Origin: CAZLLV01 sp964560325
GTDB taxonomy: Bacteria; Acidobacteriota; Thermoanaerobaculia; Multivoradales; DATKCC01
Assembly: GCA_964560325.1 (NCBI GenBank)
Contig: CAZLLV010000266.1
Coordinates: forward strand, 1-5,657
Length of the DNA stretch: 5,657 nt
Reading direction: 5' to 3'
Shown here: positions 1 to 5,657 of the stretch, piece by piece
Numbering within the stretch: position 1 is the stretch's first letter
Layout of the letters: each line of letters begins with the position of its first letter
The notes under the pieces: generated by a model
The model's database searches: none
Told to the model about the DNA's origin: nothing
The model's input: only the letters and a program-made list of their open reading frames with translations
Made by a program: the position numbers and the translations under genes

Positions 1-181
1 GACGCTCCAGCCGCGCGACGAGGTCGAGGGCACCGGCATCGGCCTCGCGCTGGTCAAGAAGATCGTCGGCAGCCGCGGCGGCGAGGTGGGGCTCGAGTCC
101 GACGAGGGCGCAGGGGCTCGTTTCTGGTTCACCTGGCCGAACGAGCCGCCGGACGAATCACCAGGAGGGGCAGGCAGATGA
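1..181 (+). CDS. Sensor histidine kinase, C-terminal end only (partial, 5' end outside window)
   Basis: Only the last 59 residues are visible, read from base 2 to the TGA at 179-181. They form the end of a HATPase_c domain: the G2 ATP-lid box GTGIGLALVKK lies at local residues 10-20, followed by a glycine-rich turn (GGEVGLES), the final strand ARFWFTWP and a short tail. The family autophosphorylates a histidine and passes phosphate to a receiver. An FTWP-type ending is, from general knowledge, common in cytosolic PAS/GAF/phytochrome-type kinases paired with Rcp1-like receivers. That fits the next gene, which overlaps this stop by four bases (ATGA at 178-181), so the two are probably translationally coupled partners. 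The sensory domain is outside the window, so the signal is unknown. The kinase assignment is firm; the subtype is inference. Confidence 0.88.
   Translation, partial: TLQPRDEVEGTGIGLALVKKIVGSRGGEVGLESDEGAGARFWFTWPNEPPDESPGGAGR
163..170 (+). promoter_or_regulatory. Ribosome binding site of the Rcp1-like receiver gene
   Basis: AGGAGGGG ends seven bases before the ATG at 178 and lies inside the last codons of the upstream kinase. It is a near-ideal Shine-Dalgarno sequence and supports the ATG at 178 as the start. Confidence 0.75.
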
Positions 182-606
182 GCGAAAGGTCGAACCCGGA
201 CAAGATCAACATCCTCCTGGTCGAGGACGACCAGGTCGACGTGATGAACATCCGGCGTGCGTTCGAGAAGAACCGGATCACGAATCCGCTCTGGATCGCC
301 CGCGACGGAGTCGAGGCCCTGGAGATGCTGGAAGCCGGCAACGTGCCGGTCCACCACCTGCTGGTGCTGCTCGACCTCAACATGCCGCGGATGAGCGGCA
401 TCGAGCTGCTGCGCGAGATCCGCGGCCGGGACAACCTGCGCCACCTCCCCGTGGTCGTGCTGACGACCTCGGACGACGAGCGCGACCGGATAGACGCCTA
501 CAACCTGAACGTCGCCGGCTACATCCTGAAGCCGGTCACCTTCTTCAACTTCGTCGAGGCGATGGCGACGCTCAACAAGTACTGGACCCTCGTCGAGCTG
601 CCCTGA
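178..606 (+). CDS. Single-domain response regulator, Rcp1-like (CheY-type receiver)
   Basis: This 142-residue protein is one receiver (REC) domain with no output domain. The acidic metal-binding residues are E16-D17-D18, the phosphoacceptor is D66 in LLDLNMPRMSG, the switch residue is T96 (in VVVLTTSDD), and the conserved lysine-proline pair is K118-P119. The overall pattern is that of the Rcp1 family, which takes phosphate from phytochrome-like or PAS-type histidine kinases: ILLVEDDQVDV near the start, LLDLNMPRMSGIELL, LTTSDDERD and a slightly long C-terminus. All catalytic residues are present, so it should be phosphorylated. The likely donor is the overlapping upstream kinase. With no effector domain it must act by protein contact or as a shuttle or phosphate sink; the REC-kinase 23 bases downstream is one candidate partner (inference). 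The ATG at 178 is supported by a strong ribosome binding site. Confidence 0.93.
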   Translation: MSERSNPDKINILLVEDDQVDVMNIRRAFEKNRITNPLWIARDGVEALEMLEAGNVPVHHLLVLLDLNMPRMSGIELLREIRGRDNLRHLPVVVLTTSDDERDRIDAYNLNVAGYILKPVTFFNFVEAMATLNKYWTLVELP

Positions 607-629
607 ACACCCCTCCGAGACCGACCCCG

Positions 630-1817
630 ATGACCCGAAACCGGCTTCGCATCCTGCTGATCGACGACGACGAGCTCGACCGCATGGCGGTCAAGCGCGC
701 CCTGCGTGCGGCCGACCTGCCGATCGAGCTCGACGAGGCGAAGACCGGCGAGGAGGGGCTCGAGCGGCTGCGCCGAGGCACCTACGAATGCGTCCTGCTC
801 GACTACCAGCTTCCGGACCTCGACGGCATCGGCGTGCTCCGGGCGGCCGAGGAGCGGGGCATCTCGACGCCCTTCGTGGCGCTCACCGGGCGCGGCGACG
901 AGGATCTGGCGGTCAGCCTGATGAAGGCGGGCGCGACCGACTACGTGACCAAGAGCTCGCTCTCGCCCGAGCGTCTCGCCCGCGCCATCCGCTACGCCCG
1001 CCGCGTCTACCGGGCCGAGGTCCAGGCGCGCGAAGCGACCGAGGCGCTCGAAGAGGCGGTCGAAGCGCGCGACTCGATGCTCGCCGTGGTCTCCCACGAC
1101 CTGCGCAACCCGCTCAACGCCTTCGCCACCAGCCTGGCGCTGCTCCAGGAGCTGTTGAAGGACCCCGAGCCGACCGTTTCCCGCACCCTCGACGCGATGG
1201 ACCGGTCGGCGAAGCAGATGAACCGGCTGCTCGAGGATCTGCTCGACGTGGCGCGGATCGAGGGCGGGCGGCTGTCGGTCGAGCGCGCGCCGCTGCCGGT
1301 CGCCGACCTGCTCGACGAGATCTACGAGACCTTCCTGCCGCAGGCGCGGGAGCGGGAGCTCGAGATCCGCCCGGAGCTCGAAGAGGAGCGGGCGACGCTG
1401 CACGGCGACCGCTGGCGCCTGCTCCAGGTGCTCTCGAACCTGGTCGGCAACGCGATCCGGGTCACCCCCGCCGGCGGCACGATCCACGTCGGCGCCGTCG
1501 CGACGGGCAACGGCCACCTCCGCCTCTACGTGGCGGACACCGGTCCCGGCATCGCCGAGGACGACCTCCCCCACCTTTTCCAGCCGTTCTGGCAGTCGCG
1601 CCACACCGCCCGCGGCGGCGCCGGGCTGGGGCTCGCGATCGCCCGCGGCATCGTAGAGGCGCACGAAGGCGTGCTCCGGGCTGAGAGCAAGCTCGGCGAG
1701 GGCGCGACGTTCTTCCTCGAGCTACCGATCGAAGCGCCGACCGAACGGCCGTCGGACGCTCCGGAAGCGGAAGAAGAGCCCCCGCCCCCGCCCGACCTCG
1801 ACGAGACCCTGTTTTAG
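630..1817 (+). CDS. REC-HisKA-HATPase kinase (receiver domain at the N-terminus)
   Basis: This 395-residue cytosolic protein has no membrane segment. Residues 5-125 are a receiver domain: D12-D13-D14, phosphoacceptor D58 in LLDYQLPDLDG, switch T86, and K108 followed by Ser rather than Pro, as in the TKSSLSPERL subgroup. Residues 122-150 are a charged helix of signalling-linker type. Residues 150-215 are HisKA with phosphoacceptor H156 in SHDLRNPLN. Residues 258-367 are HATPase_c: N-box N270 and N274, G1 box D303-TGPG, F-box LFQPFWQ at 316-322, and G2 box GAGLGLA at 330-336. All the motifs needed for catalysis are intact. A receiver before the kinase core suggests that phosphorylation of D58 tunes kinase activity, as a downstream node of a relay. 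The tail 368-395 is acidic and proline-rich with P384-P388 in a row. The gene starts 23 bases after the receiver gene with only a weak GAGA upstream, so coupled re-initiation is plausible. Its own phosphate target is not visible. Confidence 0.92.
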   Translation: MTRNRLRILLIDDDELDRMAVKRALRAADLPIELDEAKTGEEGLERLRRGTYECVLLDYQLPDLDGIGVLRAAEERGISTPFVALTGRGDEDLAVSLMKAGATDYVTKSSLSPERLARAIRYARRVYRAEVQAREATEALEEAVEARDSMLAVVSHDLRNPLNAFATSLALLQELLKDPEPTVSRTLDAMDRSAKQMNRLLEDLLDVARIEGGRLSVERAPLPVADLLDEIYETFLPQARERELEIRPELEEERATLHGDRWRLLQVLSNLVGNAIRVTPAGGTIHVGAVATGNGHLRLYVADTGPGIAEDDLPHLFQPFWQSRHTARGGAGLGLAIARGIVEAHEGVLRAESKLGEGATFFLELPIEAPTERPSDAPEAEEEPPPPPDLDETLF

Positions 1818-1846
1818 CCCTCTGCCACGATTCCCTGTCTCCCTTC

Positions 1847-1868
1847 GCCCGGGCCGGGCACTATAGTG
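1847..1868. promoter_or_regulatory. Palindromic, AT-containing patch; possible -10 region upstream of the SBP gene
   Basis: Bases 1859-1868 read CACTATAGTG, a perfect 10-base palindrome containing TATAGT (1862-1867), which resembles a sigma-70 -10 hexamer. It is the most AT-rich spot between the kinase and SBP genes. No credible -35 hexamer sits 16-18 bases upstream. Just before it, GCCCG (1847-1851) can pair with CGGGC (1855-1859) over a three-base loop, which could be a weak end-of-transcript hairpin for the kinase operon, but it has no T tract. The reading as promoter or operator is inference. Confidence 0.3.
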
Positions 1869-1909
1869 GGCGGCAGAGAACCCGATCCGAGCGATCCAAG
1901 GGCGTGAAG

Positions 1910-1938
1910 GACGGGTGGGCCCCGAACGCCCGCCCGTC
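1910..1938 (+). promoter_or_regulatory. Strong stem-loop in the leader, directly next to the SBP ribosome binding site
   Basis: Bases 1910-1920 pair with 1928-1938 along all 11 positions (ten Watson-Crick pairs and one G-T wobble at 1916/1932) around a seven-base loop CCCGAAC. The base of the stem ends at 1938, and the Shine-Dalgarno run begins at 1939. The stem also buries the alternative GTG at 1915. There is no T tract after it, so it does not look like an ordinary intrinsic terminator. A role in mRNA stability or in access of the ribosome to the binding site is inference. Confidence 0.45.
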
Positions 1939-1947
1939 AGGGGAGAG
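1939..1947 (+). promoter_or_regulatory. Ribosome binding site that decides the SBP start
   Basis: AGGGGAGAG contains GGAG (1942-1945), eight bases before the ATG at 1954. It favours this ATG over the in-frame GTG at 1915, which has no such site at the right distance and lies within the hairpin stem. Confidence 0.7.
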
Positions 1948-1953
1948 AACCGA

Positions 1954-3378
1954 ATGGACGAAGCGAGCAAGACCTTGCGTGTGGGGCTCCTCGCCCCGGT
2001 GCACGAGCTGGACCCCCGGGGCGGACGCGACTTCGTCGGCTCGACGATCGTCGAGCAGGTGTTCGAGACCCCGTTCGCGCCGCCCGAGCGGCCGGACCAG
2101 CCGGCCGTGCCGGTGCTGTTCGCCGAACGCCTGTCGGCCGAGGTCGCCGGACGGGTGCTCACGGCGCCGGTGCGCGACGGCGTTCGCTTCTCCGACGGCA
2201 CCCCGCTGACCGCCGAAATCCTCGCCGAGTCCTTGTCGCGGGCCAATCGGCTGGCGGCCCTGAAGGAGATCGCGGCGGTCGACGGCCGGGTGGTCTTCCG
2301 TTTCTCCGAGGCGCCGTCGCGCTTCGCCCACACGCTCACCCACCGCTACTTCGAGGTCGGGCTCGAGAAGGGCGGGGAGCTCCTCGGCACCGGCCCCTAC
2401 CGGATCGCTTCCGACTCCACTCCCGAGCGCTTCCGCCTGGTCGTCAACCCGGAGCACCGGAAGGCGCCGGAGATCGAGGAGATCCTCTTCGTCTCGTACT
2501 CGCCCGACGACGACGGCGAGCCGACCGCGCTGCTCGAAGCGATCAACGCCGGGGAGGTCGAGTTCTCGAACGTGCTCTCGCGCGAGCAGATCGCGCAGCT
2601 CAAGGGCATGCGCAAGTGGCTCGAGCCGGGCAGCGGCACCGCCATCCTCTACTTCAACACCGAGCGGCCGGCGGTCTCCGACGTGCGCGTCCGCCGGGCG
2701 CTCGCGTTCGCCATCGACCGGGCGGAGATCGCCCGCGCGTCGCACCAGAACCCGGTCGCCTTCACCGCCACCGGTCTGCTGCCGCCGATGCTCGGCTCCT
2801 GGCGCGACGGCATCCAGCACGACGTCAAGAAGGCGAACCTGCTGCTCGGCCAGGTGGGCGACGCCCGCCCCGAGCGCCTGTCGCTGCTGCTGATCTACGG
2901 GCCGCGCCCCTACCTGCCGAACCCGCGCGCGGTCACCGATCTGCTCGCCGAGCGCCTGCGCGGGCTCGGCATCGAGCTCGAAGTCCGCCAGACCGGCACT
3001 ATCAAGGACTACTTCCGCGAGGTCGGCCGGGGGGACTACGACCTGGCGCTCTCCGGCTGGGTGGCGGACACCGTCGATCCGGCCGATTTTCTGCACGCCC
3101 TGCTCTCCCCCGACGCCGTGCCCGGACCGGGGCGGCGGATCGTGATCGAAGGCAATCTCGCGCGCTGGAAGAACGAGGAGGTGCGCGAGGCGCTCGCGCG
3201 CTATCGCCGGGACCCGAGCGAATCGAACAAGAACGGGGTGCTCGATCCGGTACGGCGAGAGGTGCCGCTCCTGCCGCTCATGTACGGGCCGACGATCTAC
3301 GTCTACTCCCAGCGGCTGACCGGCTTCAAGCCGTCGCCGCTGGGGATCCCCCGCTTCGCCGACCTCTCTCTCACGTAG
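1954..3378 (+). CDS. Family-5 ABC solute-binding protein (SBP_bac_5) without a signal peptide
   Basis: This 474-residue protein matches the peptide/nickel/oligopeptide-binding family. It opens with LRVGLLAPVHELDP (residues 8-21) and carries RFSDGTPLTAE (78-88), GTGPYRI (145-151), YFNT (233-236), DVRVRRALAFAIDR (243-256) and DLALSGW (363-369). The C-terminus, with PLLPLMYGP and a final strand FADLSL, looks complete. These proteins normally capture a solute outside the membrane for an ABC importer. Here the N-terminus MDEASKTLRV enters the fold at once, with no hydrophobic segment or lipobox cysteine. In the same frame a stop at 1864-1866 and the polar residues after it exclude an upstream signal peptide. 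No importer permease or ATPase is adjacent; the nearby ABC genes are convergent and of exporter type. The product is therefore predicted to be cytosolic. SgrR, a transcription factor with a cytosolic SBP_bac_5 domain, is a precedent, but no helix-turn-helix is visible here. The ligand is unknown. An in-frame GTG at 1915 would add 13 residues and is less likely. Confidence 0.88.
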   Translation: MDEASKTLRVGLLAPVHELDPRGGRDFVGSTIVEQVFETPFAPPERPDQPAVPVLFAERLSAEVAGRVLTAPVRDGVRFSDGTPLTAEILAESLSRANRLAALKEIAAVDGRVVFRFSEAPSRFAHTLTHRYFEVGLEKGGELLGTGPYRIASDSTPERFRLVVNPEHRKAPEIEEILFVSYSPDDDGEPTALLEAINAGEVEFSNVLSREQIAQLKGMRKWLEPGSGTAILYFNTERPAVSDVRVRRALAFAIDRAEIARASHQNPVAFTATGLLPPMLGSWRDGIQHDVKKANLLLGQVGDARPERLSLLLIYGPRPYLPNPRAVTDLLAERLRGLGIELEVRQTGTIKDYFREVGRGDYDLALSGWVADTVDPADFLHALLSPDAVPGPGRRIVIEGNLARWKNEEVREALARYRRDPSESNKNGVLDPVRREVPLLPLMYGPTIYVYSQRLTGFKPSPLGIPRFADLSLT

Positions 3379-3392
3379 CCGGGCGCGGCTAC
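3375..3392. terminator. Candidate bidirectional terminator hairpin between convergent genes
   Basis: GTAGCCG (3375-3381) pairs perfectly with CGGCTAC (3386-3392) over a GGCG loop. It starts inside the SBP stop codon and ends three bases short of the ATPase stop codon, filling the 16-base gap between the two convergent genes. Neither side has a T tract, so efficient intrinsic termination is uncertain. A competing pairing of 3378-3386 with 3412-3420 (nine bases) is also possible. Confidence 0.4.
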
Positions 3393-3394
3393 CA

Positions 3395-4111
<717 letters not shown>

Positions 4112-4117
4112 GAGCTC

Positions 4118-5260
4118 CTACCTTCCCTGGAGCACCGGAGCGGGGTCGAGCCGCTCCACGCGGGAGCGGACGAGGGCGGCGGCGAGCGCCACCACGGCGG
4201 CGACGGCGAGGCAACCGGCGGCGAGGCCGGCAAGGCTCGGGCGGAACAGGGGACCCGTGCCGACGTCGCCGAGGAGCACGCGCGCCAGGGCGGAAGCGGC
4301 GGCCTCCCCGAGGAGCGCCCCGGCGACCACCGAGACGAGCCCGACGATCGCCAGCTCCGCGGTGAGGAGCCCCTGCACCCAGCGGCCGGTGTAGCCGAGC
4401 GCGAGGAAGAGCGCCATCTCCTGGCGCCGCTCTTCGAGGAGCGCCAGAGTCGCCGAACCGACGGTCGCGAGCGCGAGGAGCAGGCAGACCGCTCCGACAC
4501 CGATCATCAGGAGCTGGAGCTTCTTCGCCATCGCCGCCTCGGTGGCGGTCACCCGGGCGAGCGGCCGCGCCTCGGCGCCCGCCACCCGCGCCTCGATCGC
4601 CCGCGCCGTCTCCTCCAGGCGCCCGGCCTCGGCGCGTACCTCGATCCGATCGACTCCGCGTGGCATGTCTTGCCGGACGGTGCGAACGAGGTCCGCGAGC
4701 GGGACGATCACGCCGTGGTCCGGCTCGTCGCCGGTGGTGACGGTGCCGCGCACCGGAAGTCCGGGAAGGGACGAAGCGTCGCCCGCCGGCGCCGGGACCC
4801 GGCGTCCGACGAAGGCGCCGCCCGGGGCGAAGCCGGAGGAGGCCGCCGCCGGATCGATCTCCCACTGTGGGCGCAGGGCGAAGAGCGCCTCCGACGCGGC
4901 GAGGACCGGCAGGCTCCCCTGCCCCGGCGTGGTCAGGACCACCCGCGGCGCCCCGTCCGGCCCGGCGACCAGATCGGCCGCGGCCGGCTCGACCGCCACC
5001 CCCGCCGCGGCCAGCACACCGGGAGTGCCGAGCACACGCTCCACCTCCTCGGCCGGCAGCCGCTCCGGCCCACCCACCTGCGGCCGGACCAGCAGGTTCG
5101 GGCCGGAGGCGTGGAGACCGGCGGAGGCGCCCTCCGCGAGGCGCGAGCCGAGGCCGGCTGCGGCGGCGAGGGTGCCGGCCGCCACCGTCGCCGCCAGCGC
5201 GATCGCCGCCAGCGGCTGGAAGCGCCGCCGCAGGCTGCCGTAGAGGAGCCGTCCGATCAC
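4118..5260 (-). CDS. FtsX/MacB-type ABC transporter permease, second of a pair
   Basis: This 380-residue inner-membrane protein has the four-helix plan of FtsX/MacB permeases. TM1 is near residues 16-38, a periplasmic domain runs from about 45 to 245, TM2 is near 249-274, a cytoplasmic loop with the family's coupling segment EERRQEMALFLALGY follows at 276-290, TM3 is near 303-325 and TM4 near 343-364. The tail ends LDPAPVLQGR. Such permeases do not usually pass solute through the bilayer; they transmit ATP-driven movement to the periplasmic side, for example to extract lipoproteins or drive partner proteins. The start is GTG at 5260, overlapping the previous permease stop as GTGA (5257-5260). 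GGAGGAG, six bases upstream, supports it. The ATPase gene follows after six bases, so the three genes should be co-translated. The periplasmic domain is rich in Ala, Gly and Pro and shows no substrate-specific motif I can name. Confidence 0.88.
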   Translation of the reverse strand: MIGRLLYGSLRRRFQPLAAIALAATVAAGTLAAAAGLGSRLAEGASAGLHASGPNLLVRPQVGGPERLPAEEVERVLGTPGVLAAAGVAVEPAAADLVAGPDGAPRVVLTTPGQGSLPVLAASEALFALRPQWEIDPAAASSGFAPGGAFVGRRVPAPAGDASSLPGLPVRGTVTTGDEPDHGVIVPLADLVRTVRQDMPRGVDRIEVRAEAGRLEETARAIEARVAGAEARPLARVTATEAAMAKKLQLLMIGVGAVCLLLALATVGSATLALLEERRQEMALFLALGYTGRWVQGLLTAELAIVGLVSVVAGALLGEAAASALARVLLGDVGTGPLFRPSLAGLAAGCLAVAAVVALAAALVRSRVERLDPAPVLQGR

Positions 5261-5657
5261 GCCCGGCTCCTCCGGGGCCTGAAGCCACCCGTGAGAGCGC
5301 CGCCGCCGAGCGAGCCGCCTAGAACGAGGGCCGGCGGCTCGCGCAGCACGCCGACCAGCGGCCGGAGCGTGCCGGCCACCGCCACCGCGAGCCCGAGCCC
5401 CGCCGCGAACGGCAGCAGCACCGGCGACCAGGCGACCGGCAGGTCGAACAGGAGCGTGCCGAGGGCGCGGCCGGCGGCGAGACCGCCGAGGCCGCCGAGC
5501 AGGCCGCCCGCGAGGCCGAGGAGGCTGGCCTCGGCGAGCAAGAAGCGCCCGATCCAGCGGCGCTCGGAGCCGAGGGCGGAGAGGAGCGCCAGCTCGCGCC
5601 GCCGCCCCTGGACGGTCGCCGACATGGCCGAGGCGACGCCCAGGAAGGCCCCGAGGA
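5257..5657 (-). CDS. FtsX/MacB-type ABC transporter permease, first of a pair (partial, N-terminus outside window)
   Basis: The C-terminal 132 residues are visible, and the reading frame stays open to the window edge. They begin within TM2 (LGAFLGVASAMSATVQ) and continue with the family's cytoplasmic loop GRRRELALLSALGSERRWIG, TM3 (SLLGLAGGLLGGLGGLAAG), a short outer loop with DLPVAWSP, and TM4 (LPFAAGLGLAVAVAGTL). A basic tail, RPRRSRA, closes the protein. An ATG at 5625 lies inside TM2 and is almost certainly an internal methionine: starting there would remove TM1, the whole periplasmic domain and half of TM2. The stop codon overlaps the GTG of the next permease by four bases. The pair with its ATPase suggests a heterodimeric permease, as in LolCE or in the P19-linked ABC genes. 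The family call is firm; the substrate is unknown. Confidence 0.85.
   Translation of the reverse strand, partial: LGAFLGVASAMSATVQGRRRELALLSALGSERRWIGRFLLAEASLLGLAGGLLGGLGGLAAGRALGTLLFDLPVAWSPVLLPFAAGLGLAVAVAGTLRPLVGVLREPPALVLGGSLGGGALTGGFRPRRSRA
5267..5273 (-). promoter_or_regulatory. Ribosome binding site that decides the second permease start
   Basis: On the minus strand GGAGGAG lies six bases before the GTG at 5260, inside the end of the preceding permease gene. It supports this GTG start and the 4-base gene overlap. Confidence 0.72.

Noticed and set aside
519..1664. Long open frame on the minus strand opposite the receiver and REC-kinase genes (381 codons)
   Set aside because: It is antisense to two proteins with complete catalytic motifs and has an Arg/Gly/Val-rich composition without any recognisable domain. 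Such frames are common opposite GC-rich genes.
1847..1859. GCCCG/CGGGC stem after the REC-kinase gene as an intrinsic terminator
   Set aside because: The stem is only five base pairs with a three-base loop and no T tract, so it is too weak to call as a terminator on its own.
1915..1953. GTG at 1915 as the SBP start
   Set aside because: It lies within the stem of a strong hairpin and has no well-placed ribosome binding site. The ATG at 1954 has GGAG eight bases upstream and fits the family's N-terminal strand. The extra 13 residues are polar and would not add a signal peptide.
1861..3096. Long open frame on the minus strand opposite the SBP gene (411 codons)
   Set aside because: It is the complement of a well-supported family-5 SBP gene, is low in complexity (Arg, Gly, Val, Glu) and shows no family motif.
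5257..5625. Small 122-residue membrane protein starting at the ATG at 5625
   Set aside because: The frame stays open upstream to the window edge, and the residues before the ATG complete a membrane helix typical of TM2 in FtsX permeases. It is better read as the C-terminal end of a longer permease.

Overview
This is a very GC-rich window (roughly 70% by eye) with dense coding, strong G/C third-position bias, ATGA/GTGA gene overlaps and several GTG starts. The protein content suggests a diderm bacterium: FtsX/MacB-type permeases with a periplasmic domain, Rcp1-type response regulators and histidine kinases. Acidobacteriota, Myxococcota or a similar high-GC lineage would fit, but nothing here fixes the taxon. 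There is no tRNA, rRNA, CRISPR array, insertion sequence or prophage gene. The longest stretch without a gene is about 136 bases.

Left part (1-1817, + strand): a phosphotransfer gene set. It holds the C-terminal end of a histidine kinase (ATP-binding domain ending in FTWP), a stand-alone Rcp1-like receiver protein overlapping it by ATGA, and, 23 bases later, a REC-HisKA-HATPase kinase with an acidic, proline-rich tail. All the machinery visible is cytosolic, and none of the visible proteins carries a DNA-binding or enzymatic output domain.

Middle (1818-3378, + strand): a short intergenic region with an AT-containing palindrome (possible -10 element) and a strong 11-bp hairpin directly against the Shine-Dalgarno sequence. 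A complete family-5 (peptide/nickel/oligopeptide type) solute-binding protein follows. It has no signal peptide or lipobox, and the upstream reading frame cannot supply one. This is the most unusual point in the window, because such proteins normally work outside the cytoplasmic membrane. Its place after a kinase cluster raises the possibility of a cytosolic ligand-sensing role, for which the SBP domain of the transcription factor SgrR is a precedent.

Right part (3395-5657, - strand, convergent with the left part): an operon reading permease (cut by the window edge), permease, ATPase. The genes are tightly coupled (a 4-base GTGA overlap, then a 6-base gap). The proteins are FtsX/MacB-type permeases and a LolD/MacB-type ATPase. 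The two-permease plus one-ATPase order, together with an ATPase stretch reading HLIPYLTALENVMLAQY, recalls the ABC genes that accompany the P19/FTR1 ferrous-iron uptake systems. A Lol- or MacB-like exporter is the alternative. A small hairpin in the 16-base gap between the convergent genes may terminate both operons.
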